Shown here in pieces: positions 11,861-24,166 of a DNA stretch of 64,000 nt (the stretch's first letter is position 1; each line of letters begins with the position of its first letter). Below the pieces are notes generated by a model. It was not told where the DNA came from, did not search any database, and saw nothing but the letters and a program-made list of their open reading frames with translations. A program made the translations under genes and the position numbers. This DNA is from Lophius americanus (taxonomy: Eukaryota > Chordata > Actinopteri > Lophiiformes > Lophiidae). The stretch spans positions 23,953,001-24,017,000 of the forward strand of contig JBBDHG010000014.1 in the NCBI GenBank assembly GCA_037951165.1, in the 5' to 3' direction.

Positions 11861-12902
11861 GATTATGATGTCAAAGTGGCAAGAACCTTAGCCCAAAGTC
11901 TTTATTAATCAAAGTAATGTTCAACATACCAATGTTTGGTATTTTTATTTTCAGCAAGTTACCAGTGAACAGTTGATATCTTACAGCAGCTCCGCAGTCC
12001 TTCCAAGATGTTTTGTAGAAATTCCTTTATTAAGTTACTATTTAAAGCTAACTTCTTTTGTCGAGGTTAAAAAATATCAAATATTTTGAGGTTTATTTTT
12101 CATTGTTTTGAGTTTAGCTCATCTTTGCTCTAAATATCCCATGACGTTAAATAAAAGTTATGTCCCTTTTTGCTTATGCCTTCGAGGCCCCATCAATTTA
12201 AAGCACCTCATAATGTTTAGTTAACAAGCGTTTGTTCTAAAACATCCACCTTTTAAGATGCAGTCTGTGGCTGCGAGTGTAAATACTGTTTCAAAGAGAT
12301 TCCAACATTTGGTTAGTTCTTTGTTTCTTCCTTTGATTTCCAGGAGTTTCTTCTTCTTGTTCAAGAAGCCTCATGAATATGTATAGCTGGAAGTTGTTTG
12401 AATCTCTCAGTATGTTTATTTAAAATCTCTTTTTTTTTTGCATTACTCATAATTTTGTGTGTGTTGTGTTGTCAAATTTAGATTGTCTTGATGTTGGAAA
12501 TTATAATAGATTTTTGTTTCTGGAACGCCATTGAAAATTAGGCTTTAGTCTCAGTAGGATATTTCAGAGATTCATCTGCCGTCTTCTTCTTCTGTTTAAA
12601 ATTATAATCGAATAACAAAGTAGAAAATGATAGACGAGGAGGAAAGAAAGTGCGGAGATTGCAAGCTTCATTTGAGAACTCATCAACTAAATAATGAATA
12701 AAATTAAGCAAAAGCTAGCTGAGCTACAAAGGATCAAATGGTGCTGTCAGTGGCTTAAGTAGCAGTTCTCTGGAGATTAATAAAAAATAAGACGTTTATC
12801 AATTTAAGAATGAGCTAATTTGTGATGTATTGATTAAAAAAGATATATAAATTATAATTTGGTCTTAACCGTGCCTTTAGGTGTGTTTTTCATCTTGGGT
12901 TC
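11861..12902. other. unassigned AT-rich sequence
   Basis: No gene or named repeat recognised. Confidence 0.5.
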
Positions 12903-12989
12903 TAATATAATATAATATAATATTCAATTATATTATAAAATAAGATATAATATAATTTATTTAATTTAATATAATAATATTTATAATAT
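12903..12989 (+). repeat. AT-rich low-complexity (TAATA)n
   Basis: Repeated TAATATAA units, degenerate at the 3' side. Confidence 0.9.
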
Positions 12990-15662
12990 CCCGCACTGAC
13001 TTGGCTTAGAGTCATATAAGGTTACCCACCTCTTACCAAACATAGATTTTAGAGGTCACAACCTTCTGTCGGTGATCAGGATATGATTGAACTATTTTAA
13101 GTAGAAAAGCTGCACGGTGTGTACTTAGAGATGGGTGTAGTTGTTTGCTGTGGCATCTAAATGGTTTGTGTGACTGCTATTGCTCATTTTTGTTTCTGGC
13201 AGCTAGTATCTTTCGAGTCCTTCCAATTTGTTCAGAAGTTTGATTACCCAGCTGACTAGAGATGGTTTGCTCTTGTTTTGGAGTAAAACCCTGCCAAGCC
13301 TGCAACATGAACAAGTGAGTGGATTAACTGTGACTATTGAATCGTGACGCCACTACAGTAATATATAAGGAGGACCAGCTGTGCCTGCTATGGAATGAGC
13401 TTAAACCTTAATCTTAAATCAAATTAACTAAAGGTATTGCAGAGCTGTAGAACATACGTAGGTTGAAGAGCTCTCTAACATCTACTCTGATTAGAGCTAC
13501 AGCTAAGGATACATACTTTGCATAAATCCATTTTGTAAAACATGTGGTTATCATACCTTGTATTTGGAGTGAGTGTGTGCAGGTTATTCTTTCATATTTT
13601 TTTTCATTTTAATAAGCATCATTAGATCAACACATTAGAGAAGCCGCCTCTCCTTGAAGTTAAGTGTGCTTGACTAGATGATAAGGTGAATGACAACCAG
13701 GTGGAACAGAAACAACATCAAAACTAGGAGAATGACCACAGTTGAAATGGCTCACTAGACTCTGTCACAGTCCATGGGAGTAGCAGGATCATACGCTTGA
13801 CTGATCTGATTTCTTACGCTTGAAATAGCCCAAAAAAGAAAAAGCTAATTTGACAACAAAAGGCAGCAAATCAGGGTTTCCTTTTGTCTCAATATTAACA
13901 TGGTAATGAGTCAATCAACACATAGATTATTGCAAGTTCCTAATCTCAATATGACTTGAGTTGTTTCAAGCGTCTCAGAGGACGGGTCTAAAATTAAAAA
14001 AAAAGATTCCCAGGTCACTGTTTGTGCAACTTAAGTCTAAACTCTACCAAGCAGAGTCCGCAGGTAGAACCAATAAATCAATAGCCAACTGATTTAACTA
14101 GCTGCATTGCTTCTCAAACTGAGAATATATACAATAAATAAAGATATATTTCCATTCTAAAACTCTGCAAAACACTAAGTAGCTTTCTCCATAGTACATA
14201 ATCTGAATTCCTTATCAATTAATCAATAAAACGGATGGTAGATGGTACCATGGTATGTGGTTTGTAGAGTAATCTGTAAGGAGAAAACTAAAGGACAGAA
14301 CTAAACTGCTGCATGCCCCTATTTTTCAAACTGCTATTGGGCACAGGCTAGAGGAAGAAGTGATGCTCACAAGCACTGGGCGCCGATATTTAAATATGTA
14401 TCCAATCAGAAAAATGACGTATTGCTCAGAGAGAGTTGTTATTGTTGCTGATGTGTTAAGAACTCCCGACAGACTATAACTACAGTTTTCACAGTACACA
14501 TATAGTCTTGCCGCTTGTTGTGGGAGCTGAAGAAGTCGAGATAAAAAGATAGAAAGAAAGCAGCCGGCGGGTGTATGAATGTGGTTGAGGGTAAGGTTAT
14601 TAGTTTGCATGTTGTCAATCTGACAGTGGTGCTGCCTAACGTAGGCTAGGCCTATAAGTTCCGTGTCACTTAATAAATAATGCAGCCTCGGCTTCTGAAG
14701 ACCAAGAAACATCTGCTCACAGTAAAACCTTGCTGCTGTGAGGGAAAAGTACTCAACAATGTACGTGTTAATAAGAGAAAAATGGATTGTGAATCTGTTC
14801 TATTTGAGTTCCAGAATAAACATATGGAGCTGAACAATCAGTAATCCTTTAACTCGTTCTCATACACTCCTACAAGAACGGAAAAACTGGAAATGGTATG
14901 CTGACTGCTACTATAAGGGGCTTGAAATGGTCTTGTATACTAAAAATACAGGTGAAATTCATAATACAAATTGACGTAAATATTTACCTTGTTATTCTGC
15001 TGATACTCTCCTAGTTCTTAATTTGGCTCACATGGGATTAAAAAGCTATCGAGTTATCTCTAGGAATCCACAGAGAGACACTTAATCTATGGAGAAGACT
15101 GAAGAGTTCCAAGAGTGGCCAGCATTTTAAATTCCTGCAAATTCTGATTCATGAAGTCACAAAATATCCAATTGAATCATCGAAAGGGAATTTTAGACCT
15201 CTTTCACCTCAATAAAGATCAGTATTCATGGCTCCACCGTTCCAAAGACGGCAAAGAGGGCATCCATGGGACGGTGGTCAGGTGAAAGTCACTGCTGACC
15301 CAGGAAAACGTTAGATTCATCTGAATTTTGCCACTGTGATCCCATCACAGTTGGTTTAAAGCAAGCAGCCAAATATGAAATAACTTTTAAACTACACAAA
15401 CTTGAATTCTGCTCTCTGCCAGAAAATTCAGCAGGAGAATGTCAGGTCATTGGTCTGTGAATGGAAGCTCGAGCACAACTGGGAAAAGTCACCTTCCTTC
15501 CTTCATCTTTTCCTCCATAAATGGCTTATGGGGGAATACGATTAAAGTTGTGACGCGGTCCAGTCAAAGTCCTGAGAAGAACCATAACCATATATCTAAA
15601 TGCACAAATTTTTGCCGCCAGTTTGTAAGAATCGTTAATAATATGAAAAAAAAACACATTTC
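12990..15662. other. unassigned sequence
   Basis: No gene recognised. A 128-codon minus-strand frame (14326-14712) has no known motif and ordinary composition, so I treat it as chance. Confidence 0.5.
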
Positions 15663-15709
15663 ATATCATCAGCACTTTTTTTATAATATATAAAAAGTGC
15701 TGATGATAT
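15663..15709. repeat. perfect inverted repeat (hairpin 1)
   Basis: The 18-bp arms ATATCATCAGCACTTTTT (15663-15680) and its exact reverse complement (15692-15709) flank an 11-nt AT loop. A T-run follows the stem only in part, and no gene precedes it. Confidence 0.9.
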
Positions 15710-15746
15710 ATGATATAATGTATAACCCTATCCCACAAAGCTAAAT

Positions 15747-15800
15747 AAAGTAAAAAGGAGTGTACAGGATAAATTAATCCTGTAAACTCCTTTTTACTTT
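15747..15800. repeat. near-perfect inverted repeat (hairpin 2)
   Basis: 24-bp arms at 15747-15770 and 15777-15800 pair with one mismatch around a 6-nt loop. The arms contain GTAAAAAGGAGT and TACAGGAT. It lies 37 bp from hairpin 1. Confidence 0.9.
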
Positions 15801-16544
15801 GCCTTTTTATGTTAATCTGCACCGAAATGTAAGGGTCTACTGTGGTCCAAGACTCTTCCTCTCACCAAGTTCCAAATTAATCCACTCAGTAGTTTTGGCA
15901 TAATGCTGCTGAAAAACAAACAGTCACGGTTGAAAACGTGTTGGGGGTAATCAGCTGTCACTGAGGCACTTAGAAATGAACAGTGTTTTGTTGAAACTAA
16001 AGTTTACAGATGTGCCTTTTTTTTTTTCTTTCAAAGATCACTACAGCATGATCAAACTACAGCAGAGCAGAGAAAAGCCATCTGCAACGAGCCTCGCCTT
16101 AAACATCTTTGAGGAGCAAATGGGGACAGAGCTCCTCCCGTGGTGCCTGCAGAGTTTCAGGGGGAGGTTGAAGCTCACCCCTCCCTTCTTACAGTAACTG
16201 TCCAGTTTAACCTTAAATGTATTGTTACTTTTGCGCCATATAGTAGAGAAGGTCAGAGTAAAACTCAGACATAGATTTACTCCCTAAACCTTTCAAAACA
16301 TCGATTGGGTGTCTGCCACGAGGTAGAAACTCACTGTCTCCATAATGAAACATTTATACATTTAAAGAATCAAATAATTATATACGTGCAAAATTTGGCT
16401 ACACAGTAGTTTAACAGCTATCTTTTTGTTATTGGCATTAAAAAGTATTTAACTCTTATTGTAATCCCTGCATCCCTTGCAATTTGCTTTTTCAGTTCAA
16501 CCTTTTAATGTCCTCCTCAACTGTTTGGTTGAACTCATTTTGAG
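15801..16544. other. unassigned sequence
   Basis: A 73-codon frame (15976-16197) has no recognised motif. No named repeat seen. Confidence 0.5.
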
Positions 16545-16690
16545 TAACCATCTCTTATTAAAAAGTGTGACTGAACATGGTTATAATATGACCCAGTGGC
16601 AAGGTGAATATGGTAAAGAGTAAGGGGCCACACATAGAGCCCTGGAGGGAACCAGAGGCCAAAGGGTACAAAGGTATTAACGAAGGCAAG
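16545..16690 (-). mobile_element. L2-like LINE reverse transcriptase scrap
   Basis: On the minus strand CCCTCCAGGGCTCTATGTGT then GGCCCCTTACTCTTTACC and CCACTGGGTCATATTAT track the DNA for the fish L2 motif PQGS-LGPLLF...LPLG. The frame is degraded: the translated form is PPGLYVWPLTLYHIHLATGS. The fragment is about 145 bp and has no function. Confidence 0.5.
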
Positions 16691-17759
16691 AATTTTGGGG
16701 AATATTTTTTTATATATTGAATCATCGGAGGACTTTCTAAACAAAATTATAGAACTGGGTACAACCGGAAGAAGCCCATAAAGCTCAAATAGTTTTCTAA
16801 AAGCATGCTTTACCAAACGGTTGAGCTAAACTGAAATTGACTCTTTTCCATGAAATACGTTTTTTAAGCCAGATTTGTTTTTATATTTTAAAAACATGCT
16901 GGACCAAATGATTTGTCATTTTAAGAAATCAATAAATATCCCATATAAAATCAGCAAAGTATAATTTTTCCCCAGTATTTTGTCTTTGTGAGAACATTAA
17001 AGGCTTAATGCCTCGGTTCGCTTTCAACCACAATTTATCTTTAACAAACATACTTTTAAAAATGAACAGCTATCAATCCGAGCTATGAAATGTGGCACTT
17101 CCTACATCTGATTCTAAAGTTGGTCAGAAAAATTCGGAACCAGTGTGTCTGAATGCACAGAGAAGATGAAGTGCCAAAAAAAACAAGCTTTGATTAAAAA
17201 GTTCCTGAAGAAACCAATTCTGTCTATCCAGAACCCCTCAACGCAAATGTTACTGCTCTGCCTGACAAATTATTAATCGCTTCCTGCTCAAATATTTCCT
17301 CATTCTCTCTACTGCATTGGCCAGTGTTTCATTTCGATGGCAAGCACGGATTGCCATTTGCAGACTATAGAGCAAATGTTAATTTGCCCCGAGTGCATTT
17401 CTATGCTAGAGGAGCCATAGGTCTGGGAGTTAACGCCGTGTTCAGGGGAGGCAGGGCTGACTTGGGTATTTACATAGGGTAATGTGATTGAGTTGTTCCC
17501 ATAGATTTATCCTGTCCCTCAGAAACCCCTGGGTGATGTGAGGAATAAGATATGAGAGACACTTTTGAGACATGTGGATGTCACATCTGTTCAATCACCT
17601 TTTTTGGTAGCTGCAGATGATGAATGCAACAAACGCTTTAGAGTCCATAGTGTGGACCTTTTTGACATGACAGCAATATATAACCACAGAAATATGAATA
17701 TCGAGTTTACTATCCATAGCCATATATAGATATTTTTATCAGATAAGACAGAGAATGAA
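16691..17759. other. unassigned; possible conserved non-coding patch
   Basis: No gene. The sub-stretch 17240-17480 has more even composition, with homeodomain-type sites (AAATTATTAATCGC) and a GC-richer segment. It might be a conserved element, but this cannot be judged without alignment. Confidence 0.35.
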
Positions 17760-18170
17760 GAAAATAAGAATGATTTATTGCAACAGACGATGTGTGATAA
17801 TTAGTCCAGTAGAAAGTCTTTGGTGATGAGATACATTGGGAGAATTGAAGTTCAAGAGTCTCTGCCCTGAGCATTAGCATTGAATATCGCCCCTTTGGAG
17901 TCTGGGTACTGGCGGGGGTGGCTGATGACTCTGCAGAGGCTGATGAATGACGATTCTGAAGGATTTGCGAGGACTAGTTGGAGTTGGAGTTGGAGTTGGG
18001 GAGGTGGAGGGCACGTGAACCGTCAACAAGCAAGAACGAGCTGACTGGAGAGAGTCATATTTATAGACAGCAGCTGCTAATCATGCAGGTGAAACACAGT
18101 GATTGGATGGACGAGGCTGCCTGATTGAGCGCAGCTAATATTAGCTGATGCACCAGACTGTGGAACAGGT
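17760..18170 (-). mobile_element. possible solo LTR
   Basis: Read on the minus strand, the stretch opens near TGTTCCACAG (18168). It has a TATA box (TATAAATA, complement of 18058-18065), then a pyrimidine-rich region with CTCCAAC repeats. It ends with a polyadenylation signal (AATAAA, complement of 17774-17779) followed by a T-rich tail. The order TATA, about 280 bp, AATAAA is that expected of an LTR (U3-R-U5). No internal retroelement genes, matching second LTR or clear target duplication are visible, so the family is unknown. It could be an unrelated promoter-like sequence. Confidence 0.35.
17977..18000 (+). repeat. (GGAGTT)n short tandem repeat
   Basis: Four imperfect hexamer units within the possible LTR. 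Confidence 0.85.
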
Positions 18171-18465
18171 AATTGAGACTGAGCATGTGTGAAAGGTGAG
18201 GATTATAGTGGTAGGAGCATTACTGCGGCACATGTGTGTGAGAGCATAGTCTTTCTGACTGAACTTTTGACAAATCCCCTTGTTGTTTTTCTGTTCAACT
18301 AATAAAAAAAACAAACTAAGCCTAGGCCTACATCCCTGGCAGGAAAGCTGTATGCCTGGAAAGTCCCCAATCGATTGCACTGTACAAACAATTTGCATTG
18401 TTGAACTGCTTAAATTAATTGGAAATGTTAGGTATGAAAAACAGCGGGGGTTCGTGTGTAGAGAG

Positions 18466-18812
18466 TAAAATACAAACTATTTGAGTGAGAAGTATTTACA
18501 AGACAGATCTGCGAAATATGGCTCATATGCACAAAATTTGGACAAAAGAGGACCTATGTTCAGGAAGTTATGTGAGAAAAGCTGTGTCTTTCTTAAGAAA
18601 GCTCTCTTAGTGAGTAAAATACAACCTTTACAGTAATTACAATCAAATACAAGATGGCGCTCCCTGAGAGAATTCATACCCAATAAATTTGGACGAAATC
18701 GAACCAACAGTTGAGAAATTATGGCCCGAAAACATTTGGATATAAAGCGTTCCTTAGTGTCAGAAATATATAACCAACTTCTCCCAAAATCAATCCAGCT
18801 TCTTCTTAGGAC
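18466..18812 (-). repeat. family A repeat copy with long open frame
   Basis: Two tandem units in reverse orientation. They show AAATTTGGACGAAATCGAAC, GAAATTATGGCCCGAAAAC and CCCAAAATCAATCCAGCTTC. On the minus strand the copy is open across both units as part of a 143-codon frame (18477-18908). The frame contains RSWIDFGRSWLYISDT, FISKCFRAIISQLLVRFRPN and, further on, a second unit read in another phase. No protein family is recognised. Confidence 0.75.
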
Positions 18813-20183
18813 GCCGACAATTAGTGGAAACAGGATAAAGAGCATGATGATGATGATGACCCTGTATGCTGGCCAGTAACACATGATTTGTGACACACTA
18901 TCCCCCACAAATCTGGTATTTCAAAGGTTTCTGACATTACTGTTGAGAGAATTCACGCATTCAGTAACATTAAGCCTCCGTTGCTACGGTTTAAATATCA
19001 TGGAAGCAAAACATTAATGAACTACATTTATTAACAGTCCATTGAAGATTTAGGCAGGATGCAGCTTTAAAATATTTGCAAACCTATCCTTGAAGGCTGA
19101 ATTAAAATGAGAGGTGGAACATCTTCTGCCTTAAAAAAGAAGCCCAGTTGCTACGGATTCAACCTTCAAGGAAAACCATGACCTGGACGAATGAGAATCT
19201 GTGCAAACATTAACAAGCCGACCACCACCAAATGAATCAAAGCTAACTTTATCTAGTGAGATGGATGGGGATGTGATGCTATATATAAAAACTCCTCGGC
19301 GCTCATCAACACAGTATTGGTTTGAGCTTTAAGTCACATAGAAGACATGCGGGATAAATAGCCACCTCAGCGTGTGGTTGTACGAGATACAACATTTTCA
19401 TACAATGAAAAATTTAGCTTTACAGAAAAAGTGATCATAAACTAGCTCATTAAAGAATGATTTTTCATGTGCAGCAACCCCTTTTTGACTAAATGAATGG
19501 TTGTCTCTCCCAAAACTAAATAGAGAAGGAAGAGGGAAGAGGGGAGGAAAAGCAGGTCAGCTGGTGACATGGACTAATGGGGATACAGCGGAACAGAACA
19601 AACAGTAGTGACCCAGATAGGACTCACTCCAAAGCAACAACAAGCCAATAGAATTACAAATTCTACATCATAACCCGTGTATATCACAGTGATTTATACT
19701 GCATCGAACACACAGCTCTATCTGCATTCTTCTGCTCGGGTATAGCAACAGAAAAAACATTAACACGTAGGGGAAATCTTGTGGTGCTTGCCAGAAAATG
19801 TCCGCCTTTCGTGTGATTTTACAGTAAATCATCAAAGAGTGAGAGAACAACAAAATGTAAATGACATAGTTGTTAGTTGTTTGAATGAGCGTGCACACGT
19901 CCTCACTGTGAAGTATTGGCCTGATGTTTCAGCCTCATGGTGGTGCTGATGTTCTGCTGACTGCCAGCGGGTTATCTGTCGCACACACACTGCCATCCCT
20001 TTCAATCCCACACCGTGTCATTCTCACTACCCCCCGCTTTGACTTATCATATCCTCTCTCTCTCACTCCTGCGATCATTCCTTAACATAATTAGATGAGG
20101 TAGTGTTTAATGGAAAATTAAGCAAAATGAAGTTCAGAGAACGGCTCTAGTCACCCGTGTTGTGCCTAGTTTTTATTGCACAG
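18813..20183. other. unassigned sequence
   Basis: No gene or named repeat recognised. An acceptor-like tract at the right edge precedes the candidate exon at 20184. Confidence 0.5.
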
Positions 20184-20320
20184 CCCCCTGACGCTGCCCA
20201 ATCTGCGCTGTCCTTGGAGATGGATGGTGATGACAGGCTGAAGACCATGAAAGGAGTGGGAGTGCTGGGTCCAATGGAAGTGAAGGTTCCTGAACAATAC
20301 ACAATCAGGCAGCCTATATG
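20184..20320 (+). CDS. candidate short coding exon, unknown protein
   Basis: A 137-nt stretch follows an acceptor-like CCTAGTTTTTATTGCACAG and ends at a weak donor (ATATG|GTTTGT). It is open in one frame, with a coding-like third-position pattern (CTG, GAG, GTG, AAG, GAC). The peptide includes SALSLEMDGDDRLKTMKG and EVKVPEQYTIRQPIW. Immediately downstream the sequence turns into a pyrimidine-rich tract, unlike coding DNA. I recognise no family. Alternatives are a chance frame or a relic of a retrocopy. Confidence 0.3.
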
Positions 20321-20720
20321 GTTTGTTTTGTTCTCTTTTTCTTTTCACACTTTGTCTGCTATTTTATTTTCCATTTTCTTATATCCTTTCTCTGGCTGGG
20401 TGCCCCCCGTCCTTCTTCTCTGCCTTTGTCCTCTCAGTATCCTGTCTTTTACTCCAGTCTTCTCTGTTGCTCTTGTCATTTGCTGAAATCTTCAAGTCTT
20501 TTACCCATTTTTCCTTTTTCCACAATTCAGCTGTTATCTATTCCACCACCTTTTTTATTTTATTTTACTGACATCTACTCTTTCCTCATTCTGCCAGCCT
20601 CTCCCCATGGCACCTGTCTAATTCGCCTTGTACCCACTCTGTGGTGCCACTCATAGCTTGCTCCTTCACCCTCCCCTTCTTCCTTTCCTGGCTCTCTTGT
20701 CCCTGGCAGTCTCACAATTG
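20321..20720 (+). other. pyrimidine-rich tract
   Basis: About 400 bp with strong C+T excess on the plus strand (TTCTTTTC, CCTTCTTCTCTGCC, CTCCTTCACCCTCCCC). The overlapping leucine/serine/phenylalanine-rich frames come from this bias. Confidence 0.75.
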
Positions 20721-23195
20721 TTGGAGCATACAGTGCTAAGCACTTATCACCAGCTCACAGATATGTCTGCAAGTGTGTGTTTGCATATATTTCTTATTAA
20801 TAGAAAGCAAACACACACATGCGAGCCTATGTGTATCAATTGTATTATGCATTCTTATATTTTTGTCAGGTGTACACCTTTTTTGTTCAATAAAACAATA
20901 CAAAAATGCGTCAAACAGATTTCTAATTGAAGGGAGTTTTGTATGGTTGTTCTACTAAAGTGTATTACTTTTTTCTTTTTTTTTTTTTGCAAGATTGAGG
21001 TGTGAAATGATCCTGAGAGGCTGGAAGTCCTCTCCTACCCCTGCCAAACATCCCTGGTGCCTAGCTGCTCTGGATCCATATAAAAGGCACTAATTTCTTT
21101 GTCTTCAAGGATTTTTTTTTTAGTTTTGGTCCCATCTGTCACTGGGAGGAGGTTGAAAGAAAAGCGGAATAAGCCCAGCTGGAATCCTTTGTCTATTGAA
21201 CGTAGATCACCTTGTAAGAAGACCAGGACAATAGTCCTCTGGCCTTTTGGGCGCTGAAAGAAGGATATAGGCTCAGGAGAGACGGACGCCAAACAATCCG
21301 CCATAGGGGGAAAGTGATGGAATTGTTCTTATTATAGTGCAAACATAATAACCTGAAAATAAAACCTTATTTTATGTAGTTATGTTAGACTTGCTTATAA
21401 CACACATCCATACGTCACTTTTCAAAAAAAAGGTTTGTTCTTATACAATTATATTCACAATCAATGATAGATTTGCAAACAATCATTCTTGTGATTTTTA
21501 GAATTTCCTCACAGTCTACAATAGGGACATGAATGCATCTGATACACAAGTTACTTTATGTTGACAGGTGCAACTTCAAAGTAACGGTACGTATGATGAA
21601 AAGGATGAGTCGCTCATCCCTAATATGGGAGTTATTGTATTCTACTCGCGGGAGGGCTTGCATGAAAACACTGTAACTGTTTCTCATACCGCCAAATGAT
21701 TCCCAGCAGTGATTGTGTGAATTTGACATGCTAAGTTGAGCTTCTAAATCGCTGAGTCAGTTATGAGAGCAGGTTCCCTGGTTTTGGTAAGATATTACAC
21801 AGCAGGGACCGGAAGTTATTTGGATGAGTTCATTTGTTACAGTGTATATTTTAAAAACTGTGAGAGTAGTGTTAGCAACGTGCAATATAAAGCTCATTAA
21901 AAATTCATTTCATGGGGCGAGATTTTGTGGCTCTGACAATTTACCCTCCACCTAAAAAGAAATGAGTCTGTTTAGAATTTTATTCACTCTGGGTATTTTT
22001 CATTTTCCAGACTTCTAGCTGGATATGAAATACCACATACACTTAGGTGAGTCTAAATGGTCAATCAAGACAAGACAGTTAGCTGTATTCATTTAAACAG
22101 CTACCAAAAAATTACCTAATTAGTCATTTTAGGTATCCCCCAACCCACAACGTTGAACAAAAGGGTCCGTTTCAGAAAATGGATGGTCATCAGAATCTAC
22201 TAAGAGTCATAAAATATGTTTAGATTCAGCCTAAATCACTAGTGTGTGAATACATTACAATTAGACATCATAACATGCTGTCATCTACCAATCCTTTTAA
22301 AAATTGAGCTCCTTAATCTGTCACAGGTCTGCAGGAGTTTAAAAAAAAGTAATTTTGTAGTTGCGTTTCATCACACATAATGAAATTCCAGTTTTATCAC
22401 CTCGCAAGTCTCAAAACTGCACAAGACTTAAAAAAAAAATGGGAACACGTGAGGAACCATGAGCCTCACCTGATCTCTGGAGAAGCCACTGTGTGTAGAC
22501 AAAACGACAGAAGAAGTTGCCATAATGGTCCAGAAAACGGTTTAGGGAAAGCAGCCATCTATCGCTCAGAGAGACCTGGAGATTGAGTTTCAACTGTCAT
22601 TTTAACATCTGTTAACAGAAGTACGCAGGCTAACCTTAGCTATAAGGCTTGCATGTGAATCGTTGTGTGGCATCACTGTCAGCTACTCAGCTGAGAGATG
22701 GCTCACTCATCAGCTACGTTTATTTTACTCCGACAAAATCCAGGTTTAACTCTCCTTAATGACTTGACTCAGTTTGAATGCCTGTTAAAGTGTGGCTTGA
22801 TGAGGCTAATTGCTCACTGCAGTCTTAGCATCAGGTGGTTGGCTAGGTCTTACCTCCAAGCTCGCTGCTATGGGATCCGCGTTACGCCGTTATTTTACGC
22901 TAGATACACTTTCATTCTGAAATTCCTTGCAGTACTAAAATATTCTTGGACAACAATGCTGCTGTCAACATTTGAATGTGGATGCTTGTAAAAATGTAAA
23001 CTTCCCATTCAATAGTTGTGGAAATACTCACCATCGTGTTTGAACTCCCGTCGACTAAACGTATTTAGGAGTATCCTAGAATTCGAGCAATCCTTGTTTT
23101 TCTGAAGCGCTTTTCTTTTTATTTGATGAGTTGTAATTACCGTGTTTTCTTGACATCCAAAATAAATAAAAAATTATATCCGTGAGAAGTCAGCA
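20721..23195. other. unassigned sequence
   Basis: No gene or named repeat recognised. The minus-strand frame 21035-21304 (89 codons, with KGQRTIVLVFLQGDLRS) and the plus-strand frame 22380-22586 lack known motifs. Poly-T runs lie around 20980. Confidence 0.45.
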
Positions 23196-24166
23196 TATTA
23201 TGGAATCATATTATGGAATCATCATTGTGATCGCCGCTGCTGCGTCTGCATCCGTCACAGATCCTTTGTGTTTCGATATTATAGAATAGAATTATAGAAT
23301 CGCCACGCGCGATAACTCAAAAACTTTTTCATGGATTATTTTAAATTCATACCCACAAAGACCTTAGTGTGAGGAAGAAGTAAATTGGTCAGTTACATAT
23401 TTCAACCATTAGGGGGAACTTTATCTCCAAAATTTTCCTGAGCCATAATTTCTCAACTATTGGTCAGATTTTGTCTGAATTTAGTGCATATGAATTGATT
23501 CAAAGAGCCATATCTTGTATTTGTCGTTTTCTACTCTAATCGTTTATATCTAAACAACTACGGCACCTTTAAAAAAAAAAAAAGTTTCTTAGATATAACT
23601 TTTTCACTGTTGGTTAAATTCTATCCAAATTTACCTCAAATGTACCTCAAGTATTTCCAGACCGCAGGAAGAATAGTTCCTGCTTTGCAGATACTAATTG
23701 GATCTTAATAAACAAACAAAAAAAGAACAACTTGTTATTTTCATATTTTATTTGCTGTAATTGTTCACGTTTCACTCACAAAGGGAGCTTTTTCTCCAGA
23801 AACACAATTATTTCCCCAAATGATTATGTCCAAATTAGCTCACAAGGATTCACACGAGAAGATCGAGCTTAAATATACATATTTTTTTATAAAAGTTCAT
23901 ATTTTACTGATTAAGGGGAGTATTTTTCCTTTGGAAAACACTTTCTTGTCTGTACCCTCTCAACCACAAGTCCATTTATGTCTAAATATATGAATTCACA
24001 CAAACAAATCTGTCTTGTTTTTCTGCTGAGCTCAGATAAAAATAGTTAACTGTATTAATCTTCATTGTTGAGTCACTATGGGATTTTATCTTCAAGCTAA
24101 TTGTTGACTTCATACAAATAGGCAGAGCTCATATGGAGTTATTGAGATAGTCACAGTTAATTTGAG
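23196..24166 (+). repeat. family A copy, left arm of an inverted pair
   Basis: It starts with the terminus ATATTATGGAATC in tandem (23195-23207 and 23208-23220). Then come CGCCGCTGCTGCGTCTGC, CACAGATCCTTTG, GCGATAACTCAAAAACTT and GTGAGGAAG, followed by two to three degraded units and the internal GAGTCACTATGGGATTTTAT ... GACTTCATACAAATAG. It stops at TTAATTTGAG, where the sequence turns over into the opposite strand. Confidence 0.8.

Noticed and set aside
15439..15693. 84-codon open frame overlapping hairpin 1
   Set aside because: It runs through AT-rich hairpin sequence with no motif.
20318..20656. Leucine/serine/phenylalanine-rich frames that look like membrane proteins
   Set aside because: They arise from the pyrimidine-rich tract; several frames on the same strand show the same bias.
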